Below are positions 55,376-64,000 of a DNA stretch of 64,000 nt, one piece after another (the first letter of the stretch is position 1; each line of letters begins with the position of its first letter). Under the pieces are notes generated by a model. That model was not told the DNA's origin, did not search any database, and worked only from the letters and a program-made list of their open reading frames with translations. The stretch lies in contig NZ_CP022540.1 in assembly GCF_002237555.1 (NCBI RefSeq), positions 124,001 to 188,000 on the forward strand, written 5' to 3'. Source of the DNA: Antarctobacter heliothermus. Lineage in GTDB: Bacteria; Pseudomonadota; Alphaproteobacteria; Rhodobacterales; Rhodobacteraceae. The translations under genes and the position numbers were made by a program.

Positions 55376-56119
55376 ATGGCAGTCAAGTCAAGAAAATCGA
55401 CACGCGGCAAGCCGCGCGGAAAAAACAAAAAGGCCTCGCGGTCGTTTCGTCCCCTTGCCTTTGTCCGGCGCTGGCTGTGGCGAACCGGCTTGGCCCTGGC
55501 TCTGCTGGCGGTGTGCGTCGTTCTGCTGTTTCGCGTGGTCAATCCCCCCACAACACATACCATCTGGTCTGAATCGCGCCGCTTGGACGGCGTGCAGCGT
55601 ACATGGGTTGATGCCGCGAACATCGCCCCGGTCATGCTGCGCTCGGCCGTGGCCGCAGAGGATGCAAATTTTTGCACCCACTGGGGCTTTGACATGGATG
55701 CCATCCGCGCCGCCATCGACGACGGCGCAAGCCGGGGGGGCAGCACGATCAGCCAGCAGGTGGTCAAGAACGTCTACCTCTGGCAGGCGCGCAGCTATGT
55801 CCGCAAGGCATTGGAGGCGCTGATGACCCCCCTGTTGGAGGCGCTCTGGCCCAAACGGCGTATCCTAGAGGTCTATCTCAACGTCGCCGAATTCGATGAG
55901 GGCGTCTTTGGCGTCGATGCAGCGGCGCGTCACTATTTTGGCGTCAGTGCGGGGGCGTTGACAGACCGGCAGGCCGCATTGCTCGCCTCGGTCCTGCCCA
56001 ACCCCAAGGAACGCGAGGCCAACCGCCCCAGCGCCGCGATGAATAGGCGGGCGGCAACCATCATGGATGGCGCTGCGCTGATCGCCAAAGACGGCCGCGC
56101 CGCCTGTTTCGAAAACTGA
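55376..56119 (+). CDS. mtgA: Monofunctional biosynthetic peptidoglycan transglycosylase
   Basis: A 247-residue GT51 glycosyltransferase that polymerises lipid II into glycan strands. A basic cytoplasmic start (SRKSTRGKPRGKNKKASRS) precedes one membrane anchor (WRTGLALALLAVCVVLLFRV). GT51 motifs follow: AAEDANFCTHWGFDMDAI with the catalytic Glu, GGSTISQQVVKNVYLW, KRRILEVYLNVAEFDEGVFG and AARHYFG. No transpeptidase domain is present. A strong intrinsic terminator follows its stop. Confidence 0.95.
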   Translation: MAVKSRKSTRGKPRGKNKKASRSFRPLAFVRRWLWRTGLALALLAVCVVLLFRVVNPPTTHTIWSESRRLDGVQRTWVDAANIAPVMLRSAVAAEDANFCTHWGFDMDAIRAAIDDGASRGGSTISQQVVKNVYLWQARSYVRKALEALMTPLLEALWPKRRILEVYLNVAEFDEGVFGVDAAARHYFGVSAGALTDRQAALLASVLPNPKEREANRPSAAMNRRAATIMDGAALIAKDGRAACFEN

Positions 56120-56143
56120 CAGGGTTTGATCTGATGATCCGAT

Positions 56144-56178
56144 CACCCGCACGCGGCTGCCGCGTGCGGGTGTTTTTT
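56144..56178 (+). terminator. Rho-independent terminator of mtgA
   Basis: A perfect 13-bp stem CACCCGCACGCGG/CCGCGTGCGGGTG with a CTG loop, followed by TTTTTT. It sits between convergent mtgA and the adhesin gene. The T-run serves the plus strand only. Confidence 0.9.
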
Positions 56179-56186
56179 CGGGCGCC

Positions 56187-59100
56187 TCAGAAGTCCAGCT
56201 TCAGCCCGTGTTCCAGTTGCAGGGTCTCTGCCTCCGGCATCGACAGCCGCGTCACGATCGCGCCACGGCCATTGGCAACCGGACGCTCCCGCTTGATGTT
56301 GAAGGTAAAGCGGCGGTTGTCGTCGATCTGCTCCACATCCACCTCAAGTCCCCAGGTCAAGCCGCTGGCAGCATCCGTCCGCTCCCAGGCAAAGGCCAGC
56401 CCCACACCGCAGTTCGTCGCGTCGTCGTACGACGACAGCTCGCAGACAAAGCGCGGGGTAAAGGCCGTGCGCATCATGCCGGCCAGTGCCTCTGCCCCGC
56501 CCGGTGCGGCCAGGCTTTCGAACCGGATTTCCGCCGTGGCGCGCACGCCGCTGAAATCGTCCAGATCGATCACGCCGTCATGGCTCAGCCCCAGTTGCGT
56601 GGCGGTGACATCCGCATCCCCGGCCTTGGCATAGGACAGGTCCAGCCCGACCCGCGGCTTCATCACAAAGCTGTCAAAGGCCCGCTCCCCCGAAACGCCA
56701 ACCCCGGCAAACCCGGCAAGATAGCTGTATTGGCCGGTGGCGTTGATCGGCGCGGCGGCGGCATCAAAGTCGATGTCAAACGTGTGCCGCCCGGCTGCCC
56801 CGGCGACGTAGTAGTCCAGGAACAGCCCTTCCGCAAAGCTGCGCGCGCCGTACAGACCGCCATTGACACCAAATCCGTCGATGGACCCGTCGCCCAGTCC
56901 ACTGACGTCGGTGCGGCTATAGTAGCCACCCAGGAAGTAACCGGACAACGCCTCATCGCTGATGAACCGCTCTCGCTGCCAGGCGAACTGCAACAGGGCC
57001 TGAACGCCGGTGTCCTCTGTCTTGTTCAGCGAGAAGGTGCCATCGAGGATCTCACGCGTGTCGGTAACACAGTTGTAAGCGTCGCGACCAAAGGTGCCGC
57101 GCGCAGCGCCGGTTCCGTCCTGCACCTGGACACTGCCATCGACGTCAAAACCCTCGATTGTTCCGCAATGCAGGTCACGTCCGGCCTGCAGGCGCTGCAA
57201 CGCGCCCTTGGCCATCCGGCTGAACGCCTTGGTCTGGGTTGTGATCGTCTCCTTGAGATCGTCTTCAAGGATCTCGGTCAGCGGTTCACGGATCTGGTCG
57301 ACAAGGTCGTCCGTCACCGTGACCGTCGCCAGTGCCAGCGGCGCACCGTCATAGCGGGTGTCGCCCGAGCTGACCACGACAGTCGGCTGACAACTGTGCG
57401 TGCCTTCCACCTTGTCATCGTCGATGGCGCGGATCGTCAGCGCCTGCGGCACCGCGTAGTCCGCCGACGTGAAGGTCATGCTGGCCGGGGACACGGAACA
57501 CTGACTGTCGCCAGCAAAGCGCAAGGTGACCGGCGATGTGGGTGTTCCCAGCAACGCAAAGGTCATGGTGGCATCGTCGCCGCCGCCTTCGTTCGTCACA
57601 AGATCCACGTTGACCACCGCGATGTCGGCAAAGTCGTCATCGGCAATGTTGGCGCTGCGCGTGACCGTGGTGCCCAGCACCGTGGTCAGGTCACCCGCTG
57701 TAACGCCGGTCAGCGTGATCTCGACCGTTTCCGGCCCCTCGATCTCGCCGTCTTCCAGAACCGGCACGGTGATCGTGGCCGATATGGCGCCCGCCGGGAT
57801 GGTCACGGTGCCCGAAAGCGCGGTGAAGTCCGTGCCGGACGTAGCAGAGCCTGCAACGGTGTAGCTGATCACCGTATCCACCGTCGAAACACGACCCTGC
57901 GTGATGGTAAAGGTGGCGTCGGTTGGCGCGCCGGCGTTCGCCTCTGCCCCGTCGGACGAGGCGGTGACTGTGACTAGGTTCTCGGCGCACTGTGTCATCG
58001 GGATGTTGTTGGACAGGACAAAGGGGTCGCCCGATTCAATCACAAAGCTGGTATAGAACGCCGGGTTTGCCGCCAGTGACGTGTCGGCAAGGAAACCGGT
58101 CGCGCCGGTCTCGGACGAGCCGATCACCGCCGGGTTGGCTGGCAGCAGCGTTGTCAGATCCAGCGTCCCAGAGGACAGCCGCGCCGTGCTGGGAATGCCC
58201 ACCGCCGTGGGATAGTTGAGCGACATGGAATAGGTGCCCGGGCGCTGCGCGAACCACTGGATTTCGCCGGTTGTCCCGTCGCGGGTGATGTTGATGTCAT
58301 TCAGCGTGCCCAGAGACCCATTGCTCCCCGAAGGCCCCGAGACGGTGAAGCCGCCGCCGGGGATGATGCGGCCATCGTCCTCGCAATAGAAATAGCCCTG
58401 CGGATCAAAGTCCTGATCGTCGGGGATGGCGTCACCGTCGCGGTCGCCAGTTTCTAGGATGTCGGCAACGCCGTCACCATCTGCATCCGGCAGCGGGGTC
58501 GGATTGGGCGTGCCGGTCAGGTCGGTGGTCACGTTGATCGCCGTGGCTGCATCGGACAGGTTGCCCGCCGCATCCGCCGCCGCGCCCGCGTCCAACGCGA
58601 TTTCCACAGTGCCATCATGGTCCGGTGTGACGGTAAAGCTGTAGTCCGTGCCGCTACCAGTCAGCGCCGAAGCGGTGCCGTTGACCAGCGCGACACTGGT
58701 CAGGTCCAGACCGGTGACCACCTCCGAAAAGGTAAGCGTGGCAATAAAGGGATCGGCCTGAGGTGTGATCGGTCCGGCAAGGGTCGCAGTCGGAACAGCC
58801 ACATCCTTGAGCTTGGTGTCTGTCGCATTCGCGCCAGTGTTGCCTGCCGGATCGGTCAGCGCAACACTCAGCGTTACAGTGCCATCAGACAGCGGCGACA
58901 GGTCCATACCGCTGATCTGATCGGTGGCGCTGGCGATGGTGCCTGCGCCGCTGACCGGCGTGCCGCCCCCGTCTGACGAGATGGTATAGGCAAAGCTGGC
59001 GCCGACCTCGGCCCCCGCAAAGGTAAAGCTGACCGCCGCCTGATTGCCCCCGTTGATCGGGTTCTGATCAAGGGTCGCACTATACCCGGCGGGCGCAACG

Positions 59101-62100
59101 ACGTCCTTGGATACACTGGCAATGGCCTGCGGGGCCGGGTTGCCGGCTGCGTCGCTGGCATCGGCAGTCAGGCCAAGGGGGCCATCCGCAAGGGATGTCA
59201 GGTCAAGCGACACGGACCATGCTCCGCCGGTCACGGTGGCCACACCGGTCACAAGACCCGCTGCCGCATCGCTGACCGATACATTGACCATTGCCCCATC
59301 AAGCAGATCCGTTGAGGTGCCCGAGATCACGGTTGATGCCGCCTCTGCCCCATTGACCACGTCATCCCCGGCCAGCGGCGCGTCGAATGCCAGGCTGGGG
59401 GCTGTGGCATCCTTGATCGCGGTGTCTGTCGCATCATCGCCGGTGTTGCCCTTAAAGTCGGTCAACGTGACGGTGAGGGTCAAGGTGCCGTCAGGCAGGC
59501 TGGACAGGTCGATGCCGGTCACCTGATCGGTTGCGGTTGCGATGGTGCCGGTGCCGGTGACAGGCGCACCGCCCCCGTCCGAAGCGATGGAATAGGCAAA
59601 GGTCACGTCGGTGCCGGGCGCGCCGGGTCCAACCTCAGCATCGGCGAAGGTAAAGCTCACCGCTGTTGTGTTCGCGATGTTCACCGGGTCCTGATCCAGC
59701 GTGGCGGAATAGCCGGTGGGCGCGACAGTGTCCTTGAGGAAACTGGTCGAGGTCGAGGCGCTGTTGCCTGCGGCGTCGGAGACTACCGCCGTCAGGGTGA
59801 TGGTCCCGTCGCCAAGCGACGACAGGTCCAGCGCATCGGTCCAACTGTGCGCAGGCGCGGGACCGGCGGTCAGGCCGGTCGTGACCGAAACGCTGCCCGC
59901 TGCGCCGTCGGTGGCGGTCAGGACAACCTGTACCGCGTCGGCGGCGTTCAGCGCCGTGCCCGATGCGGTGAACGCCGCAGCCTCTGCCGCGTTGACCGCG
60001 TTGGCGTAGAACGCGTTGGCGCCCGCCGCCGGATCGAGAATCTCGATCGTGGGCGCGGTGGTGTCCTTGGTCAGGGATGCGGTGTCCTGCACTGCCGGGT
60101 TGCCGGCCAGATCGGTCACGTCCGCTGACAGTTCATAGTCGCCATCCGCCAGTGCCGCGATGTCGAAAGTCAGGCTCCAGCTGCCCGCGCTGACCGGGGC
60201 CTCGCGATAGTAGACCGCCGTGCTGGCGCCGTCGCGCAGGATCAAGCGGACAATCGTGCCATCAACGACGCCCGTGGCGGTGCCGGAGACCGCAAAGGAC
60301 GCGGCCTCGGCCCCATTGATCACATCATCAACCGCTATCGGCCCATCGATGGTGACAACGGGAACGTCGGCGTCTTTGGTGGCCGTGGCCGTGGCCTGCG
60401 GTGCCGGGTTGCCCCCGGCGTCCGAGGCGTTGGCAGTAAGGTTGAGAGCGCCATCGGTCAGCCCCGTGACATCCAGTGACAGCGTCCAGACGCCGCCCGC
60501 CACAGTGGCCGTGCCAGTTGCAAGCCCCACGCCGGTATCGGTCGCATTGACGGTCACCACGGCGCCATCGGCCAGCCCCGTCGAGGTGCCTGAGACGGTC
60601 ACAGCTGCCGCCTCGGCGGCATTGATCACGTCATCTCCGGCCAGCGGGCTGTCGATCGCCAGACTGGGCGCATCGGTGTCCTTGGTCGCGGTGCCGGTAA
60701 CGACTGCGCCCGCGTTCCCGGCCGGGTCGATCAGGATCACGCTGACGGTCAGTGTGCCATCGTCAAGCGAACTGAGGTCCAGCCCGGTCACATTGACCGT
60801 TGCCGTCGCCGCGGCAACCGTGCCGGGTGTGACAAGCGATGCGCCGCCATCGGACTCGATCCGCAGGGCGACAGTGGCCCCCACCTCAGCGCCGCTGACA
60901 GTGATGTCGATCGCGGTCTGGTTAGAAAGGTTCACCGGATCCTGATCAAAGGCCGCCGTGTACCCTGTGGGGGCGACGGTATCCAGTGTGGCGCTGGCCG
61001 TGGCCTGCGGGGCCGGATTGCTCGCCGCATCAATGGCATCAGCGGTAAGGGCCAGCGCCCCGTCCGCAAGTGCCGTCAGATTCAGCGTGGTCGTCCAGAC
61101 GCCGCCCGTGACCGTTGCAGTGCCCGTGACGGATCCGGCAGCACCATCGGCCACCGCGATATTGACCGTCGCGCCATCCGCGAGGTCGGTAGAGGTTCCG
61201 GAAACGATGACCGCCGACGCCTCTGCCGCGCTGATCAGCCCGTCGCCCGCAAGGGGCGTATTGATCGCCAGCGCAGGTGCAACAGTATCCTTGCCGACAG
61301 TATCGGTGGCCTCCACGCCGGTGTTGCCCGCCACATCGGTCAGCGTGACCGTCAGGGTCAACGTGCCGTCACTCAGCCCCGACAGATCCAACCCGCCGAT
61401 CACGTCGGTGATGGTCGCAATCGTGCCGGTCCCCGTGACAGCGGCACCGCCGCCATCCGACGCGATGCTATAGGCATAGCCCGCGCCAACCTCAGCCCCG
61501 GCAAAGGTAAAGCTCATCGCCGCCTGATTGGCCCCGTTCACCGGGTCCTGATCAAAGGCAACCGTATAGCCCGCAGGCGCGGTGGCATCCTTGGTCGTGG
61601 TGTCCGTCGCGTTCGCGCCGGTGTTGCCCGGCACATCGGTCAGCGCAACAGTCAGCGTCAGCGTGCCATCACCCAGAGCCGAGACATCGATGCCAGTGAC
61701 CTGATCCGTCGCCGTGACGATGGTGCCTGTGCCAGTAATGGCTGCCCCGCCGCCGTCCGACGCGATGCTATAGGCATAGCCCGCGCCAACCTCTGCCGCT
61801 GCAAAGGTAAAGCTGACCCCCGTCTGATTGGCCCCGTTCACCGGGTCCTGATCAAAGGCAACCGTATAGCCCGCAGGCGCGGTGGCGTCCTTGGTCGTGG
61901 TGTCCGTCGCGTTCGCGCCGGTGTTGCCCGGCACATCGGTCAGCGCAACAGTCAGCGTCAGCGTACCGTCGCCCAGAGCCGAGACGTCGATGCCAGTGAC
62001 CTGATCCGTCGCCGTGGCAATCGTGCCTGTGCCAGTAATAGCTGCCCCGCCGCCATCCGACGCGATGCTGTAGGCAAAGTCTGCACCAACCTCTGCCGCT

Positions 62101-64000
62101 GCAAAGGTAAAGCTGACCCCCGTCTGATTGGCCCCGTTCACCGGGTCCTGATCAAAGGCAGCCGTATAGCCCGCAGGCGCGGTGGCGTCCTTGGTCGTGG
62201 TGTCCGTCGCGTTCGCGCCGGTGTTGCCCGGCACATCGGTCAGCGCAACAGTCAGCGTCAGCGTACCGTCGCCCAGAGCCGAGACGTCGATGCCAGTGAC
62301 CTGATCCGTCGCCGTGGCAATCGTGCCTGTGCCAGTAATAGCTGCCCCGCCGCCATCCGACGCGATGCTGTAGGCAAAGTCTGCACCAACCTCTGCCGCT
62401 GCAAAGGTAAAGCTGACCCCCGTCTGATTGGCCCCGTTCACCGGGTCCTGATCAAAGGCAGCCGTATAGCCCGCAGGCGCGGTGGCGTCCTGCGCCGTGC
62501 CGCTGACCTGGATGTCATAGACGGCTTCATCAACGTCGTTGCTGCCCAGCGAGAGATTAAAACTGAACGGCTGGCTGATGGTGGGATCGGTCTGAATCGC
62601 CGCTGCGGGCGTGTAAAGAATGGTGACGGTCGTGCTTCTGCCGATCGCAACAGAGGTCGAAAGCGGTCCGGTGACGCTGTCCACCACCACATTGGTCAAC
62701 CCGAAAAAGACCGGCGATGGGGCCAAGGTCAAGACATCCGACCCCGTGTTGGAAATGGTCAGGGTCAGCGTCTGCTGCACGCCCGCGTCCAGTGTCCCCT
62801 GGATCAGTGTGCCGCCATCGGCAACCGCCCCCCCGACAGAGCCAGAGATGTCGATTTCCGGCGAGATCACGGTCAGCGTGGCCGACGCCGGGCCCGAATT
62901 GCCCAAAGATGAGGTCAGATCGCCGGTCAGATTGTTCAGCGCGCCCGCGGCCGTCGGCACGACATCGACATTGACGGTACAGCTGGACGCGCCGGCAAGG
63001 CTGCCGCCGGTATAGCTGAGGGTCCCTGTCCCGCCCGTGGCGCTCAGCGTTCCGCCGGTACAGGTGGTCGACGCGTTCGGGGTCGGCGCGACGACCAGAT
63101 TGGCAGGCAGGGTGTCGATGAAGCTGATCGAAGTGGCGGCAAGACCGGACCCTGTGTTGTCGATGGTAAATGTCAGCGTCGAGGACTGGCCAAGACTGAT
63201 GCTGGCCGGAGAGAACGCCTTGGTAAAGGCCGGCTGCGGCACAACGGTCAGCGTGTCGCTGGCGCTGCCCGAGTTGCCAAGGGATGAGGTCAGGTCGCCG
63301 GTTGTATTGACCAGGGCACCCGCCGTGGCGGCGGTCACATCAACCGCGATGATACAACTCGCCGAGGCAGCAACAGCCCCCCCGGAATAAGAGACGGTGC
63401 CGCTGCCCGAGGTAGCGGTCAGCGTGCCCCCGGTACAGGTGGTCGAGGCATTGGGCGTGGCCGCGACAACCATCCCGGCGGGCAGGTTATCGGTCACGTC
63501 CAGGGAACTGGCCCCGATGACTGCGGCACTGTTGTCCACAGTCAGGGTCATCGTCGTCGCAAAGCCTGCGGCGATTGTCGGATCGGCAAAGTCTTTGGAA
63601 AAGGTCGGTGCCGGAACCACCACAAGCGTATCCGACGCGGCAGATGCTGTCGGCACGCCGCTGACAAACAGTTGGCTGGTGGTATTGGAATAGTTGCCCA
63701 GCCCGGCGCCGCCGGGCACCGTGACCGTGGCGGTCAACGTGCAGGTCTGCCCCACTGCCACGCTGTAACCCGAGGCCGTGAGAAAGCCGCTGCCACTGAA
63801 CGTGCCGCCGCCGCCACAACCTGCGCTGGCGGCGTGGCCAGTGGCCACCGTGCCGCTCAGCATCGCATCCAGATCGTCGGTAAAGCTGATGCCGGACACC
63901 GCTCCGCTGCCAGTGTTGACAACGGACAGGCTAAGCACGGTGCTGCCGCCCGCAGGCACACCCACATCGGCAAAGGACTTGCTGAACATCAGGTCAACGA
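56187..64000 (-). CDS. Giant autotransporter-type adhesin with Ig-like repeats (5' end outside window)
   Basis: An open frame of about 2,600 residues, still open at the window edge, so the start and any signal peptide are not seen. From the N-terminal side: several DUF11/DUF7933-like repeats (about 62,500-64,000; TFSKDFADPTIAAGFATTMT, AFSPASISLGQSSTLTFTI). About a dozen Ig-like domains of ~100 residues follow (58,750-62,500), with near-identical copies at 61561-62460. Then a Ca-binding type-3 stretch (DADGDGVADILETGDRDGDA, about 58,400-58,490), a Calx-beta domain (about 57,640-57,910), and a C-terminal beta-barrel (56,190 to about 57,030) ending in LKLDF. This is a type V secretion or outer-membrane surface adhesin by architecture. 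The barrel's use in self-export is inference. Confidence 0.88.
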   Translation of the reverse strand, partial: VDLMFSKSFADVGVPAGGSTVLSLSVVNTGSGAVSGISFTDDLDAMLSGTVATGHAASAGCGGGGTFSGSGFLTASGYSVAVGQTCTLTATVTVPGGAGLGNYSNTTSQLFVSGVPTASAASDTLVVVPAPTFSKDFADPTIAAGFATTMTLTVDNSAAVIGASSLDVTDNLPAGMVVAATPNASTTCTGGTLTATSGSGTVSYSGGAVAASASCIIAVDVTAATAGALVNTTGDLTSSLGNSGSASDTLTVVPQPAFTKAFSPASISLGQSSTLTFTIDNTGSGLAATSISFIDTLPANLVVAPTPNASTTCTGGTLSATGGTGTLSYTGGSLAGASSCTVNVDVVPTAAGALNNLTGDLTSSLGNSGPASATLTVISPEIDISGSVGGAVADGGTLIQGTLDAGVQQTLTLTISNTGSDVLTLAPSPVFFGLTNVVVDSVTGPLSTSVAIGRSTTVTILYTPAAAIQTDPTISQPFSFNLSLGSNDVDEAVYDIQVSGTAQDATAPAGYTAAFDQDPVNGANQTGVSFTFAAAEVGADFAYSIASDGGGAAITGTGTIATATDQVTGIDVSALGDGTLTLTVALTDVPGNTGANATDTTTKDATAPAGYTAAFDQDPVNGANQTGVSFTFAAAEVGADFAYSIASDGGGAAITGTGTIATATDQVTGIDVSALGDGTLTLTVALTDVPGNTGANATDTTTKDATAPAGYTVAFDQDPVNGANQTGVSFTFAAAEVGAGYAYSIASDGGGAAITGTGTIVTATDQVTGIDVSALGDGTLTLTVALTDVPGNTGANATDTTTKDATAPAGYTVAFDQDPVNGANQAAMSFTFAGAEVGAGYAYSIASDGGGAAVTGTGTIATITDVIGGLDLSGLSDGTLTLTVTLTDVAGNTGVEATDTVGKDTVAPALAINTPLAGDGLISAAEASAVIVSGTSTDLADGATVNIAVADGAAGSVTGTATVTGGVWTTTLNLTALADGALALTADAIDAASNPAPQATASATLDTVAPTGYTAAFDQDPVNLSNQTAIDITVSGAEVGATVALRIESDGGASLVTPGTVAAATATVNVTGLDLSSLDDGTLTVSVILIDPAGNAGAVVTGTATKDTDAPSLAIDSPLAGDDVINAAEAAAVTVSGTSTGLADGAVVTVNATDTGVGLATGTATVAGGVWTLSLDVTGLTDGALNLTANASDAGGNPAPQATATATKDADVPVVTIDGPIAVDDVINGAEAASFAVSGTATGVVDGTIVRLILRDGASTAVYYREAPVSAGSWSLTFDIAALADGDYELSADVTDLAGNPAVQDTASLTKDTTAPTIEILDPAAGANAFYANAVNAAEAAAFTASGTALNAADAVQVVLTATDGAAGSVSVTTGLTAGPAPAHSWTDALDLSSLGDGTITLTAVVSDAAGNSASTSTSFLKDTVAPTGYSATLDQDPVNIANTTAVSFTFADAEVGPGAPGTDVTFAYSIASDGGGAPVTGTGTIATATDQVTGIDLSSLPDGTLTLTVTLTDFKGNTGDDATDTAIKDATAPSLAFDAPLAGDDVVNGAEAASTVISGTSTDLLDGAMVNVSVSDAAAGLVTGVATVTGGAWSVSLDLTSLADGPLGLTADASDAAGNPAPQAIASVSKDVVAPAGYSATLDQNPINGGNQAAVSFTFAGAEVGASFAYTISSDGGGTPVSGAGTIASATDQISGMDLSPLSDGTVTLSVALTDPAGNTGANATDTKLKDVAVPTATLAGPITPQADPFIATLTFSEVVTGLDLTSVALVNGTASALTGSGTDYSFTVTPDHDGTVEIALDAGAAADAAGNLSDAATAINVTTDLTGTPNPTPLPDADGDGVADILETGDRDGDAIPDDQDFDPQGYFYCEDDGRIIPGGGFTVSGPSGSNGSLGTLNDINITRDGTTGEIQWFAQRPGTYSMSLNYPTAVGIPSTARLSSGTLDLTTLLPANPAVIGSSETGATGFLADTSLAANPAFYTSFVIESGDPFVLSNNIPMTQCAENLVTVTASSDGAEANAGAPTDATFTITQGRVSTVDTVISYTVAGSATSGTDFTALSGTVTIPAGAISATITVPVLEDGEIEGPETVEITLTGVTAGDLTTVLGTTVTRSANIADDDFADIAVVNVDLVTNEGGGDDATMTFALLGTPTSPVTLRFAGDSQCSVSPASMTFTSADYAVPQALTIRAIDDDKVEGTHSCQPTVVVSSGDTRYDGAPLALATVTVTDDLVDQIREPLTEILEDDLKETITTQTKAFSRMAKGALQRLQAGRDLHCGTIEGFDVDGSVQVQDGTGAARGTFGRDAYNCVTDTREILDGTFSLNKTEDTGVQALLQFAWQRERFISDEALSGYFLGGYYSRTDVSGLGDGSIDGFGVNGGLYGARSFAEGLFLDYYVAGAAGRHTFDIDFDAAAAPINATGQYSYLAGFAGVGVSGERAFDSFVMKPRVGLDLSYAKAGDADVTATQLGLSHDGVIDLDDFSGVRATAEIRFESLAAPGGAEALAGMMRTAFTPRFVCELSSYDDATNCGVGLAFAWERTDAASGLTWGLEVDVEQIDDNRRFTFNIKRERPVANGRGAIVTRLSMPEAETLQLEHGLKLDF
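61561..62489 (-). repeat. 300-bp tandem repeats within the adhesin gene
   Basis: Three full 300-bp units (61561-61860, 61861-62160, 62161-62460) and a 29-bp partial. Units 2 and 3 differ at a single base (61861 A versus 62161 G); unit 1 differs from them at roughly 16 positions, mostly silent. Each encodes one ~100-residue Ig-like domain (DATAPAGYTAAFDQDPVNGA through TDTTTK). Further diverged copies continue to about 58,800. The near-identity implies recent duplication or gene conversion. Confidence 0.95.

Noticed and set aside
56208..57977. A 589-codon plus-strand frame opposite the adhesin C-terminus
   Set aside because: The minus-strand frame shows coherent Calx-beta and barrel sequence ending in LKLDF and continues for 2,600 codons; the plus-strand product has low-complexity Arg/Gly/Val composition.
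61561..62489. CRISPR-like array
   Set aside because: The units are 300 bp, contiguous without spacers, and encode protein domains in frame.

Overview
This window looks like ordinary chromosome from a marine alphaproteobacterium of the Rhodobacteraceae (Roseobacter group). GC content is high. The gene content is typical of that group: a deformylase array with fmt, rpoZ-rsh, mutY-dciA-dsbA, gltD and gltB, rsfS-rlmH, a TRAP solute-binding protein, and ALDH16 beside deoC. Intergenic repeats share the core GGATATTTTCAGACAGAAGA. The assignment is inferred from protein families and gene order; no rRNA or tRNA was seen. Genes are dense, with many 4-bp ATGA or GTGA overlaps.

Layout. 1-3.4 kb (minus strand): two small GlsB/YeaQ membrane proteins, fmt, and three peptide deformylase paralogues, one of which has lost its catalytic residues. 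3.5-8.4 kb: a MalY/PatB C-S lyase, then a minus-strand methyltransferase-rnhA-TRIC channel cluster, ispH and a NYN-domain protein. 8.5-17.6 kb (plus strand): folK, rpoZ, rsh, DUF2062, then RidA-GDPD-FemAB-like GNAT-PCD, a minus-strand peroxiredoxin, an FAD reductase and rsmD. 17.7-20 kb: a lone DctP-type TRAP binding protein, divergent from a Tat-exported metallo-beta-lactamase-fold enzyme, with an operator-like palindrome between them. 20-26.4 kb: HPP-CBS protein, map, a secreted unknown, a histidine phosphatase, two saccharopine-dehydrogenase-family genes and another secreted unknown. 26.5-31.2 kb: CoA-transferase, DsbA-like protein, DciA, MutY and AlkB. 31.5-38.6 kb: Mn-type pyrophosphatase, SfsA, CinA-like, GNAT, AhpD-like, OmpA-like, LysR, DUF4399 and PfpI. 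38.7-47.5 kb: FadH, a glycosyltransferase, deoC-membrane protein-ALDH16, rsfS-rlmH and uppP. 47.8-56.1 kb: gltD, two intervening genes, gltB and mtgA. 56.2-64 kb: a giant minus-strand autotransporter-type adhesin that runs off the window.

Functional links. The window covers formyl-Met removal and N-terminal Met excision (fmt, def, map). It also holds stringent response and RNA polymerase omega, ammonium assimilation (gltBD), lysine/saccharopine metabolism, deoxyribose-phosphate breakdown with aldehyde oxidation, alkane and unsaturated acyl-CoA oxidation (alkB, fadH), and cell-envelope functions (uppP, mtgA, OmpA-like, adhesin). Most of it is conserved housekeeping. I did not find a clear defence island, prophage, integron or CRISPR array. 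The least ordinary items are the degenerate deformylase, the dispersed hairpin-plus-tail repeats, and the adhesin with exact 300-bp tandem repeats.
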